Of a DNA stretch of 64,000 nt, positions 30,167 to 44,000 are shown piece after piece (position 1 is the stretch's first letter; each line of letters begins with the position of its first letter). The stretch covers positions 51,787,810 to 51,851,809 of the forward strand of contig OX457024.1 of NCBI GenBank assembly GCA_949752745.1, read 5' to 3'. The translations under genes and the position numbers were made by a program. The notes below the pieces were generated by a model. It was not told the DNA's origin. It made no database searches and saw nothing but the letters and a program-made list of their open reading frames with translations. The stretch is from Protula sp. h YS-2021. Lineage: Eukaryota; Annelida; Polychaeta; Sabellida; Serpulidae.

Positions 30167-33100
30167 CTGGTGCAAAAAATACAAGTTTCCTGTTCCTGTG
30201 GTATTTTACACACGATTTGGAGTCGGCGAGAACCCTTGAAATTTTAATAACATCGCTTTAAACGAATCTTATTTATTTATCATTTTTTTTAATTAATTTA
30301 TTTTATTTTCTTTTGTATTTTTTTATTTTTATTTTTATTTTTTTTGTTTGTTTTTTGTTTTTGTTTTTTTTTTGTTATTGCAACCAGTATTTTAAACAAA
30401 AATTATTGCAGTATAGTTTTACCTGAACATTGCCACCGCTAAGTCTCTTGAGAAAACCTCTCATGGTTTTCCTCATCCCGTTCTTAGGTGTTTTTGGTGA
30501 AAAACAGCCAGCTTTACCGGGCGACTTTCTATATGAACAATACACATTATTCATACTTAACGTGGGATGGAAAATGTTAAACCACAAAACTCAATTATTA
30601 ACAGGAACATAATAAATTGTCCACAAAATAAGGGCTGATCTCATTTGATTGGATAGGACTGTCCGAGAATGGCTGCACTCTGAATCAACAAATCCCACCG
30701 CTGCAACAAATTTCCTTGTAATGTAAGAAAACAGTTTACGCGGATTGGCTAAATATTAAGGCATAAAATCAGTTCTAGGAAATTACGGCTGTTTTCAGTA
30801 ATTTTGCAAGTAAGCGAAATGACACTTTGAATTTATAACAATTTCATTTTAAAGGCTGGCTGTTGGATATATTGTTTGCTTGTTTGTTTGGTGTTTAAAG
30901 TCCAGTTCACCAACTAGGATGGGTATATTAGAACGCAATTGCTGAAGAACAAGTCGGGAAAAAAGGAGGAATAATGAAGGAATAGTAAAAGAAGAGTTAA
31001 AAAGAAAGAAATTATGATCAGTCGCCTCTTACGCCATGCACGGAACAGAGCGCAGTGTGTATTCTCAAGATTCCCTCCACCCCACAGGGGGATGTTGGAT
31101 ATATATTCCAGCAGTTAGTAACTCAATAAAACATGACAAAAGTCGTTACCGCATGCGTGGAGTGGCTGAGAACACCGCATCACTTCCATTGCTAAATTTA
31201 ATATTGGGTGTATCGATCACCTCCTGTCCCCGCATCCCTCGCCGCATGGCCGGGGTAAACGGCGTGCCGCCAAGCGTCGACATGGCAGGCATGTTTTTAA
31301 GAATCGCTTGTCTTTAAAATGAAAAAAAAAAAAAAAAGTGTTTAAATTTCTTATATTTTATTATACACGAACCTTTGATCGAATTTATCATCTGAAAACT
31401 GAACTTTCCTAGAAGCTTCCAATGTTTACACTACACAAGACGACCTCTGTCTAATCAGAAATTCTCCAAAAAAATTAGAAAGGCGGCTCCACGATGACTT
31501 ACTTTTTTGAGGCAGAAAAGGGTACACACTCCTCGTCGGCCTTGCGTTTGCGCAGCATTTTGGGCGTCATCGCGTCGTAGTCGAGGAGTTCGTGCAGGTC
31601 GCCGCCACCGGGAAGCATCATGGACGACTTCTCGCTGTGAGACGTGTAGGAGTAGGTCGAGCGCTCGCTCACGCTGCTCGCGTTATGCCTCGCCTCTTTT
31701 CTCCACTTCGAAAACGACGTCGACAAGTTGCTCATGAGACCTAGTTAACAAAAGTTACGTTAAATTAAAACAACTACGTTGCACTGTTTATATATTTTTC
31801 TGCAGATTTTCTGACAAAGTAGCCATGATATTAAGAAGCAATTAAGCAGTAGAAGCTTGTTAATTCGAACACGATTTAAACGGAATTATTGGATAATCCG
31901 AAAAAAAATTGCGCGGCTCCAACAATAGTTATCACATATTTATACAGAGAAGTTGAATAAGCGAATACATTGGTTTACCCGAACACCAAAATTGCACCTT
32001 TTCCCCCACTGCATTGCCCACTGGAAAGAAAATGCCCTATAAACGAATCAACCCTATTGCTAGAAGCCTACCGCCTGGGAATGCTACGGTGCTTACAGGC
32101 CAGTTGTTTCTAGACACGTTGTCTATAACGTACACTAAAACGGTGATAAATAAATGAACCGCGCACCTGTTGTTTAAACTAGATTTCACTACCGAGTAAC
32201 GAAATGGCGCACTCATGAGTAAGAGCAATCCGGAAACTCTTGGGATGCGATGCAGCTCCCACAGTAAAGTCCATTGCGCATGAATCACTTTATGCCACAG
32301 GCATTAAACTCCGTTGTTCTGCGATAAAGATCAATACACGTACTGGACATGCTGCTGTATCAGCTCGCTTCTCACAGCATTACATAACTCACTGGTGTGC
32401 GCTTGGCCCATGGCCTGTCTGCCTGTCAGCAGTTAAAGTCCCCCCCCCCCCGTTCCTTCTATTACCTGTCATCAGGACTACTCTTAAAAACTGCAGAATG
32501 TCTACACGGGGGAAAAACTTTGAAAACGGACTTGCAAAAAGGACTACACTGCAGAATGTCTACACAGGAAAAAGACTTGTTTTTTTTTCTGTATTTATTC
32601 TTTATTCTTCGGCTACATTTTTTCCAAGATAAATTTTATTTAACTACAACTACAGATTACTGAAGTATTTCGCAACTCGCTATTGTAAGAGGACTACACT
32701 GCAAAATGTCTACATCCAAAGCAAATGATCGAACCTTTGTTTTAATTTTTCAAGTTTTTGCTTTTTAGCCAGTTTCAGTTCGCTATTCAAGCAAATTTCA
32801 TAACCACGTGAACCATCGCACGTCAATAATCTCCAATACCCTTGCGGCCTTCGTTGTAATCGCGATTTAGGCGCACGATGCGCTTTTCCAAACTGCGCCA
32901 CTTCTTGAGTGGAATCTTCGCGCATCGCAGCTGCGCAAATTAGGTCCGTAACCTTCTGCTCATCTTTCAGCTTTCGAATGAAGAACCATAGCGACGGATG
33001 ACATGTCCCAACGAACCTGTTCCATTTGTTATGGAAACCCTCGACAGGCTTGTTCGTTCTAGTGTCAGCATCGAGGTTGAAGACGTTCCAGAGCGCGGGT

Positions 33101-36100
33101 TCCAGTCACCGTCGATCGAGGTAATTCTTGATGAAGAAGCGGATGAACTCTGCTAGCCCTGGCTACCGTTTGATATAGCGCTGAGTTGATATAATATAAA
33201 AGTGATGTGAATTTCGCAGCTATTTCTGACAACAGCCTGTAGAAGAGCCATGAACTTTCTGAAGCACCTGGCCAGGCCTGCGTGCCTCCTGTATGCGCCT
33301 GCTAAGCCTAGCTCCTGGATCTTCCTCCAAAGACTCTGGCAGAAGTGGAAGAAACACCACTGACTTTCGTATGCAGAAGCTCGGTTTCAACGGCAACGAT
33401 AATGGTCCTTTCAAAGTCACAAATGAATTGCTGCGGGCGGAATCGATGGACCGCTACTTCGCGAACTCTGTCTGTGACATGGCCCACAATTTGACGTTAA
33501 TGCCCGATGCTTTTGCCCACACTCAAACACATCACAGTCGAAAGGACACGCCCATGGAACAAAGCATGAATGCTTATAAATTGCTGGTACGGTCTCGGAC
33601 ACGATTTGAACGTGCCATCCATGAAGACGGTTTTGAATCGCTGCAATTTCCGCAGGTTTTGGTCGGTTGTGAATATCAAAATTCCCCAGTCATTACATAG
33701 AAAGGAGAGGAAATTAAGCCCTGACCAGTCTCGTTCCATTCTCCACCAGGAGAGATCTTCAATGTCATGTGGTACTGGGGGCATCTTTGATGAGCGAAAT
33801 CTGTAAAGAGTAGACTCGATGCTGTTGGAATTCTGGGTGATTATCCACTGGATCTTCGGAACTTGCAATAATATGAGCATTAACCCGACGTACGGGTTGG
33901 CTTGGATCCACGGTGATTGCTTCAATTATTGCCCTTTTGATTTGGGCAGTCGAAATAATGTCCCGTTCCTCTGCATGATTGTGCGCAGTAACCTGAAACA
34001 TATTATAGTTGATTTTTAAGTTATAGATAATTTTTACTTTTTAAAATATTTAATATGATTAATTTATTTTAAAAAAAGCACCATGACAATATTAAAGCTA
34101 TATACATATACGTGACCAAATGACATTAATTATTTTCTATTGAAGTTATTAAATATATAACTGATTGCTAGGTAATTTAGACTGAAAATAAATTAATTTA
34201 AATCCCTTACATGAAGCACTTAAATTTTGCCCATTTAAGTCAAAGATATTGGTTTGTAAACTTGCACTGCAGGTATGTTTTCTGCGCCAACACCGCCAGT
34301 AAATTTTAGTCTTCGTTTTTCTGTTCAAAGTGTACTTGAAATTATCGTTGATAAGCGCCTTTCCTTTGCCAGACTTTATGATATAAGCCATCGTTTTAGC
34401 ATTTTAAGACTGATAAAATGATAAACTTTCGATACCTTTTTATACCTGTGCTTCGCTAGTCCAGGAATAAGATAGCTCAATCACCGAAGTAAAAAATTTT
34501 GCGAAATTCAATATCGCAGAGTAAATCACCGGAGTAGCAAATTATGCGCAATTAATTTACTACGTTAACTAGAGCAGTGTGCATAGCCCACATATTCCTC
34601 ACAGCCTCCCCCCCCCCCCCCCCATCAGTTAAACGGCCATCAATAGGCAATCAAGAGCTGATCCATTTTCCTTGGACGAACCTGGCCCATTTACAATACC
34701 GATCTGTGTTTGTTCCCATAGAAGCTACATACCAAGTTTCTTTAACATCCTTGCAGGAGTTTTTAAGTTATCGTGTTAACAAGCTCTTGATGACAGACCG
34801 ACCGACAGACCGACACGAGGTCGATCGCATATATTCCCCGTGGGGAATAAATAATAGCGTGTTGATGGTATTCCAATCAGTAACCGAAAACTATAGGTGC
34901 CCCAAACCGACATCGGTTATTTCGGTTACTTTAGACAAAAAGAACTAGTTAGGTTCAAAAGAAGTTTCTTTTGCAGCTATCTGAGGTTCCTGTAACTCAT
35001 ACAAAATCCTTGGATTAATTTGGGTTCGGGGATTCGGGTTATCAGGAAATACGCGTATTTGCTGTGAGCTTCGGGAAACACGTGAATTCCCTAAAATTTC
35101 TAAGGAAGATGCGTATTCCTCGAAAGTCATGGTGCTTCACTACACGAATGCCCTGAACGCTTCAGAATTTATGTAATACAGTAAATATTGTCAGTGAACA
35201 GAAACATCATGTCACATAACAAGTAAGTGTATACTGTGCTGGCCAGCACTGAAATTCAGTGAGAAGTGTAATGGCATTAATTAAAAGAATGGTCGTTCTA
35301 GTTAGAAACGAACATTATACTCGTAAAAAAAATTGGCGAAGGTGAATTTTAGGCAAAAATGATTACAATAAAATCAAAAAATATTTTGATTTTGATTTTG
35401 GTGAACGTGAAATGAATGCACTGCTATCCTATTGACAAACACAAACAATTACGACATTCGTTCAACTTGTCCCTTTTTACACATCATGATTCTACATAGC
35501 AATGTATACTTAATGACAGATTACCATATTTGAAACTAGAGCGGCCAAATCTCACAATGTTTCAACTTTCTTCGGTGTTCAGCGGCTGAGAAATTTCGTA
35601 CACAAAATTTTAACGCTATGACGTCACACGCCTGCCTTAATCACGTAACATGCGACGTAACCGTCCGACTAACACAAGGGATACCCATATAAAATTTGAA
35701 ATCGATACCACTTTGCCTTATCGAGATATTTTTCACACAAAATCTTGTTCAAAATATATTCATATTTTACGCGATGACGACATAGGCCGCATTCGTTCGT
35801 TCTACTCGCGAAAGAATTTTATACACTCTTTCGGACCTACCAAGGAACAATCTCACCAAGTTTCAATTTTCTCCGATGTTTAACGGCTGAGAAATAATTT
35901 CGCACACAAGATTTTTACGCAATGACGTCAAACCATTGTCCTAATCATGTGACATGCGTGAAAAGTTGACAGAACGGTCCGACTGACAGAAGGAATACTC
36001 ATGTAAAATTTGAAGTCGATTGGACTTTCCGTTATCGAGATCATTTGCACACATGATGACGGCGGTAGCAAGGATGATGATGACGAAGTCTCCGAGCAAG

Positions 36101-38012
36101 ACGTTGGGACTTTCATGACCAAGCTTGATGAAAAGTTAAACGCTTTAGATGAAAGCTACAAATCGGTCAGCACTGAGTAACTACCGATGTAGCTCTATAA
36201 AGACATAAACTGGACAATATAGTTAAGAATATGTAGAGTTTAAATTCAATAAACAAATTAAGCTACAATTTTATTAAGACAGTTAATTTCGCGAAGGTGA
36301 ATTCGATTTGGCGAAGGTGAGCTGAACGTCCTTCGCCAAATTGGCGAAGGTAAAAAAATCCTTATGTGCACCCCTGATAATCTATATTATAATACTGTTA
36401 GGTGGGTCAAGTTCTACTCAATATGGAGTTCGGCAAACTCAAAACAATACCCACAACAGAAAACAGACAAATAAATTGACGCATGAAATAACAGCTGTTT
36501 AGTTAAAAGTTAAGGAAAAAACACTGTGGAATGCACCAAGCTGTTTTTAAACAGTTTCATTTTGACAAACCTTGAAATGATCCGCTTCGCTTCTTTTTTG
36601 TCTTTTTGCTGTTTTTACTGTCATTGTGTAAAATCACTTCGCCAACAGTGTCCAGTTCGTCTTCCTCGGGAAAGCAAGTGGACATGAGATGGCACTGCTC
36701 CACCAGACTGTCAGACACCATACCTATAGTGCAAGATTTAAACGATCACAACTGAACGGATTTTTCAATACAAACATAAATCAGAAAAATCACTTTCCGG
36801 GATAACAAGGTCTATTTTCAGATATTGAAATTTAGTACACCAGTTTGCAAAAATACCACATCACATATCCCAGATGATTTACATATTCGAATCCTCTCCC
36901 ACCCCAAACAAAATATGCAGAAACGAGTTATCAAATTAAATCAATGACTTAACGGCTAGTCTTTCTCACCTATCTGGTCAGCGCTGTCGATGAGAAGTTG
37001 CACTATATTTGTCTGTATCTGCAATAATTTACTCTCCGTGCTATTCATCTTGTCAGATTTGGTATTGGCATGCAGAATATTTGGTGCCAAACAGACAGCC
37101 AAATTCTGAAAGCAAAAACTTTTGATATGTTCAAATTGGGAACAGGACATTTCCCCCGGGACGGTTCTTCCCGAACCGTACCTCATGGGACATCTGCCCT
37201 CCCCCTTCCCCGTGGGGTGTTCCCCTTGTGTGATATTAATTTCATTCATCATCGTATTTTAAATGAAATTAAATCTTTCCATCTAATCAAAGACTATAAA
37301 CTACTAAGATATGACACTCCCTATACAGCCTATAGTATCCAGCTGATTGCAGCGCCCCTGGTGGAAGAGATGCAAACTGAGAAAAACAGCTGTCAAACAC
37401 TTTACAGTATTGCTGTTAAGCTCAATATTTGAACAGATTTTAGAGCATTTAAGTTAATTTAACTGAACAGGAGCTGAATAAGAGGAGTAAGAAGGAAAAA
37501 AATTCCCATTTTACTAGCACAGCCAAGTTTTATTTAACAAATATGATCAGATAACGATCACCCCCCTCCCGTCAAAGATCACAATAGAAAAAGGTAAATA
37601 CTGCTCTCGCATTTATTCACGAATAAGCTTTAAAACTTTTCTGGAATTGATTCGGAAACAAACTCCCTAATACATATATTACAGCTAAGTTTAATTTTAC
37701 GAAGCAAATAACCAGCGTCCTCTTCTTGTAGTAGCCATACTCTTATTCTTTACTAAACATTATCCAGGCGACAAAATGTTTTTATAACCTTTAAGACAAA
37801 AAAAATAATGAAAAGTTAAAAAAAAAAACAAAAAAAAACAAAAAAAAAAAACACGTGCACTTTCCAGGTGACCTCAATGCTTTGACAGCTTAATTTGCCG
37901 CTCTTGTTGCACAAGGTCGTCCTCTTCTTATGGTAGTCATAATACTATTGTTAACTAATCATTATCCAGGCGTCAAAATGTTTTTATAAACTTTAAGACC
38001 GAAAAAGTAATG

Positions 38013-38061
<49 letters not shown>

Positions 38062-41000
38062 CATGCACTTTCCAGGTGATTTCAATGCTTTTGACAGCTT
38101 AAGTTAGTTACATGGTTTTTTTAACGACACGGCCAACCCTTTGCGGGTCATACTCTTCATAGGTTCATAGCGGATAAAATACTAAAAATGTGCGTTGGAC
38201 ATTAAAAACAGTGTACAATCTAAAAGCATGTCTATACAATAAAAGCAAATGATATAAATACTAAAAATACTGATACAGCTTTGTTTCTTTTAGAAAATCT
38301 ATTATTTTACCCGGTTGTATTTTATCGAAAAACTCATGGAACTGACAGTAAAATAACGGGAACGAATGTCTTGCAAGTCTATGCACACTATCAATTCTGG
38401 GTCTACGTATTATCATGTCATCCCTAACAATGTTTGGGGATGGTATTTTACGTCCCCCAACCGGGTTAATTTGATGCAGTTTATTGTTGATCTGTTCATT
38501 CCAATACTGTTGCCATTTACCCTTTAAATATCTAGAAATATGCAGTTTGAAATGTGACGATGGGATAAGAAATTCACAGTTTTGGATGTCTAAAGCCTAT
38601 ATAGTAGCTTTATCAGCTTTAGAGTTTTGGATGGTTAAAGCCTCTTTAGCAGCTTTACCAGCTGCCTCGTTGCCTGGGATTCCTACGTGGCTTGGAATCC
38701 AACAGAACTGTATTACCTTTCCCGCCCTTACAGCTTCGTCATGTTTTTCCACTAGGCCCAAGGTTATAGGATTTGATATTTTCAAGTTTTCTATTGATTC
38801 TAGCACTGACATGGAGTCAACGCAAAACTTTAAAATTTTTGTAATTTTGACAATTTGCATGCCTAGCTGGAGAGCTATGACTTCGGCAGTGAAAATTGAA
38901 GACCCATCTGGGAGTCTGGTTTTCAAAATATTGTTCTCTGTGACAACTGATGTAGCAGCTTTGTCATCAAGTTTAGAACCATCCAGTGTACATAAAGTGG
39001 TAGTCTTGATAAAATTCCTTGAGTTTTGCGAACTTCGATCGGAACACACACGGGTTAGTTTGATCTTTTGGGAATTCGGATAGCGTTTTCAATACTGAGG
39101 GCTTAACTAATTTCCATTTAGGGTATTTCGATACTCTATAATTGGCAATGAGCTCAACGATGATGCCCGCTTCTTGCAGGTGTGGTAATACTCTGGTTCC
39201 AAATGGAGTGATAGCCCCACTCCCAGAAAACTGAGAGAAGTCCGAGCCAAAAACGACTTGATGGGTGGGTTTTGTCTATTAGCGTACAGTTATACAGCAT
39301 ATTGCAGAGCTAGTTTCAGTCGACGAATGTTAAGGGGTTCTTCATTTGCTTCAACGTGCAAGCTGTCAGTCGGAGAGGTTCTAAAAGCGTTTAAGCACAG
39401 TCTGAGATCCTGGTTTTGTATCGGGTCAAGCATCTAGAGATGTGATGATCTAGCTGAGGCATAGATTATGCTACCATAAATAAAACCTCGATCTGTTAGT
39501 TAGTTAGTTAAATTATTTGTTTAACAACACGACCGACCCTTAGCGGGTTACATTGTGTCAACCTCGATCTGATGAAGGATCTATACAACATAAGTTAAGT
39601 GTCCCTGTCTGCTTCCCAGTCCTGAGCAGATATGAACCTCAGCAAAATTTAGTGCCTTTTGGCACTTGCTTTTCAACTCTTTTATGTGTGAAATAAAACT
39701 GAGTTTGGAATCGAAGATCAGCCCTAAGAATTTGATTTCTTTGACTTCTGGTATCTCAGTGTCAGAAATATATAGAACCGGCTCGTCATGCTGTTTACGT
39801 TTCTTGCAAAAATGCACACAGGTCGTTTTGGTTTGAGAAAATTTAAAGCCGTTTTTATTCGCCCAGTCTTGAAGGGAGCTGATGTTTTGTTGAAGGCGAC
39901 GTTGTATTAAATTCATTCCATTGCCTCTATAAGAGATGCCGAAACCATCCACAAAGAGTGAACTATCTATCCCGTTTTACGGTATCCCTTATACTGTTAA
40001 CTTTAATCAGAAATGGACAGGATACATCCTTGTGGGAAGCCTTCTTCCTGTTCAAAGTATTCTGAGAATATTGTACAGACGTACTCTGAAACGACGGTCA
40101 TCTAAAAAACTCCTTATAAATTTGGGTAGCCTGCCCCGGAGCCCGAAATTAAAAAGGTGCTTGAGTACTCCGTACTTCCACGCTTATCATATGCTTTTTC
40201 CATGTCGAAAAAGACCGTGACAACGTGCTCATTATTCATAAAAGCTTCTCTTGCGAAAGATTCTAGCCTCACGATATGGTCTAAGGTACTCCTTTGTTTT
40301 CTAAATCCGCTTTGCACGTCAGCAAGCAAATGGTTGCTTTCCAGGTACCAAATCCATCTATCTGCTATAATTCGTTCAAATGTTTTGCAGACAGAGCTTG
40401 TTAGAGAGATCGGTCTATAATTATAGGGGTTTGTTATCTTTGTTTGGTTTTCGTATTGGTATGATTGTAACTTCTTTCCATATTTCAGGAACGCTGCCTT
40501 TATTCCATATATGGTTTAACTGTTCGAGTAGGATTTCCAGAGCGAGTTATAGCGTCTTTTAACTCATTTGTTGAAAAGTCAGTGTTGTAGTTTTCAGCAT
40601 TGTCAGAAGAGAAGTTTAAAGGGTTTCTTTCTTCAGCTTCTTTGTGGTATCTAAATTCGAGGCTGTAATTTTGTGGTGATGAATAATACTTGAAGGCTTT
40701 ACCAAGAGTGTTTGATATATCCTCCAAGTTGGTGACATAACTGTTGCTAATTCTGAGGTTGCTTGACGGACTGATTTGACTGGTTTTTCCCAGATATTTT
40801 GTGGACCATGTCCCGGGTTTTTTTAAGAGATGTGTTTCTATTGAGTTGGATACGTATTCTTGCCACGAGACTTTCTTGCTTTGTTTTATGTTAGTTAGTT
40901 AGTTAAATGGTTTGTTTAACGACACGATCGACCCTTAGCGGGTTACATTGTGTCAGAACATGTCAGTATTCAGTGACTAGAAGACAATGCTACAAGTTAA

Positions 41001-44000
41001 AATCAAGATAAACTAAAACCATGTATATTCTAAAATCATAAGGTAAAAAAAAAAGGCTAGAAATACTGGTACAGGTTGATTTCTTTTAAAAATTGTATAA
41101 GTTTGCTAGGTTCTACTTCATCAAACAGCTGCTTCAAGGAGTCAGCTCTGAAATGACGTGAGCGGGCGTCTTGGAAATCGGTACAGTCTATTAAGATATG
41201 TTTAACGGTGTAAGGTTCCTGACACCCGACACAGTCGGGTGCCGGCTCGCCTCTTAGAAGATGTTTGTGGGTGACATATGTATGTCCTATTCTGGCTCTA
41301 TGGTAAACCATTTCATCTCGCACACTGTTAAGTGGCGGGGGCTTTTGTCCGACTACCGGCTTTGTTTGATACAGCTTGTTGTTTCTTTGTTTGTTCCATC
41401 TTTCTTGCCACAATCTTTTTGTGTATCTTGTGATTTGATATTTAAAATCGGAGGCTGGTATGAGCATATCGATACAATTATCATTTTGAGCCTCTTTTGC
41501 AGCTTTGTCGGCTATCTCGTTTCCTCGGATACCCACGTGACTTGGAACCCAGCAAAAAACTATGTCTTTGCCAGCTTTGGTGGCCTCGTCATACCTTTCC
41601 AGGAGGTCAAGGATAAGTGGGTTTGATATTTGTAGGTTTTCAATTGATTGCAGTACGGACATAGAGTCCACGCATAACATAAACTTTTTGTATCGGCTAA
41701 TTTTCACTATCTGGATAGCGAGATGTAGCGCTTTAATTTCGGCCGAGAAAATAGAGGAACCATTTGGAAGTCTTGTTTTCAAGGTGTTATTTTCAGTTAC
41801 AACGGAAGCAGCCGATTTCTTGTCGAGCTTTGAGCAGTCCGTGTAGACGAAATGGTAGTCTTTGAATTCTTCCTTGAGCTCTGCAAAGTTTGATCGAAAT
41901 AGACAGGGGCTAGTTGTTTCCTTTGCATAGACCGAAAGGTTCTTTAGTACCACAGGTTTGGTGAGTTTCCACTGTGGTATTTTTGGTACTCTGTATTTTG
42001 CAATTGACTCTATGGTGATGTCAGCATTATCAAGGTGAGGTTGAACCCTTGCTCCAAATGGAGGTATAACGGTAGGGCCTCTTTCATGGAAGCGAGAAAA
42101 ATCTGATCCAAAGACTGAGTTGTAGGTGGGATTCTTCTTATTTGCATAAAGTTTTGTTGTGTACTGCATAGCGAGGTTATCTCGACGAATGTAAAGAGGT
42201 TGCACATTTGCCTCCACATGGAGGCTTTCTGCCGGTGATGTTCTAAAAGCATTTAGACACAGTCGTAAACCTTGATTTTGTTTCGGGTCTAGCATTTTTA
42301 GGTATGAAGGTCTTGCTGATCCATAGACAATGCTGCCATAGTCTAATCTAGACCGTATTAAGGCTCGGTAAAGCATAAGTTTTGTATCCCGATCAGCGCC
42401 CCAGTCATGGGCCGATATTACTCTTAGGAGATTGAGTGCTTTTTGACATTTTCGTTTGAGTACTTTGATGTGTGGGATAAAGCTTAGCTTGGAGTCGAAC
42501 AGTAAACCCAGAAATTTGTTTTCTTTAACATCAGGTATTTGAAGGCCAGAAATGTATCGAACGGGATCGTCGTGTTGTTTGCGTTTATTTCAGAAATGCA
42601 TGCAGACTGTTTTAGTTTGTGAAAATTTAAAACCGTTTTGGTTAGCCCATGTTTGCAGTGAGTGTATGTTCTGCTGTAAGCGCCGCTGTATTAGATTCAT
42701 ATTCTTGCCTCTGCAAGATATTGCGAATTCGTCTACAAAGAGTGTGCTGTCTATACCCTGTTTTATGTTATGTCGGATGCTATTTATTTTTATCAGGAAC
42801 AGAAGAACGGAAAGGATGGATCCCTGGGGGAAACCTTCCTCTTGTTCGAAGTAGTCTGAGAACACGGCCCCAAGGCGGACCCGAAAACGTCGGTCTTCTA
42901 GAAAGGCTTTAATAAATTCAGGTAGACGGCCTCGCAGCCCCAAATCAAAGAGGTCTTGTAGTACTCCATGTTTCCATGCTGTGTCATATGCCTTTTCCAA
43001 GTCAAAGAAAACCGAAACGACATGTTCGTTATTGATAAAGGCTTCTCTTATAAACGTTTCTAGTCTTACAAGGTGATCCAGGGTATTTCTTTGTTTTCTA
43101 AAACCGCTCTGTATATCGGCACACAAATTATTGCTTTCTAGATACCAGGTGAGTCTGTCAGCTATCATGCGTTTAAATGTTTTACACAGTGAACTTGTTA
43201 AGGAGATTGGTCTGTAATTTTGTGGGCTTGTGGGGTCATTGTTTGGTTTTGGTACGTAGGCGCGTGAGAGTGCCGTATATACGCAAAGTCACGCGCCGAT
43301 TTTCAAAAGCCCGCCATTTTGTCAATTTTTTTCGGATCCAGAAAATTCTTGGTCACTGCACTGCGAAAGGGTCCAGAGAAGCCGTGCACAAAATTTGAAA
43401 GAATTCATCTCTCAATGCGGCCTGTAGGCGCGTGAGAGTGTCGTATATACGCAGAGTCCAGTACCGATTTTGAAAAGCCTGCCATTTTGTCAATTTTTTG
43501 CCGATAAGGAAAATTCTTAGTCACTACACTACGAAAGGGTCCAGAGAAGCCGTGTACAAAATTTGAAAGAATTCATCTATCAATGCGGCCTGTAGGCGCG
43601 TGAGAGTGCCGTATATACGCAGAGTCCAGTACCGATTTTGAAAAGTCCACCATTTTGTCAATTTTTTGCCGATAAGGAAAATTCTTAGTCACTACACTGC
43701 GGAAGGGTCCAGAGAAGCCGTGTACAAAACTTGAAACGAATCCATCTATCAATGCGGCCTGTAGGCGCGTGAGAGTGCCGTATATACGCAGAGTCCAGTA
43801 CCGATTTTGAAAAGTCCGCCATTTTGTCAATTTTTTGCCGATAAGGAAAATTCTTAGTCACTACACTGCGGAAGGGTCCAGAGAAGCCGTGTACAAAACT
43901 TGAAACGAATCCATCTATTAATGTGGCCTGTAGGCGCGTGAGAGTGCCGTATATACACTAAGTCCAGTGCCGATTTTCAAAAGCCCGCCATTTTGTCAAT

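Noticed and set aside
30166..30184. ATG at 30184 as the start of a single-exon 664-codon gene
   Set aside because: It lies in an intron just before a strong acceptor (T-run then CACCAG), and the exon joins in phase to six upstream exons.
41261..41846. Plus-strand open frames opposite the LINE
   Set aside because: They are antisense shadows of the RT-RNase H frame on the minus strand.
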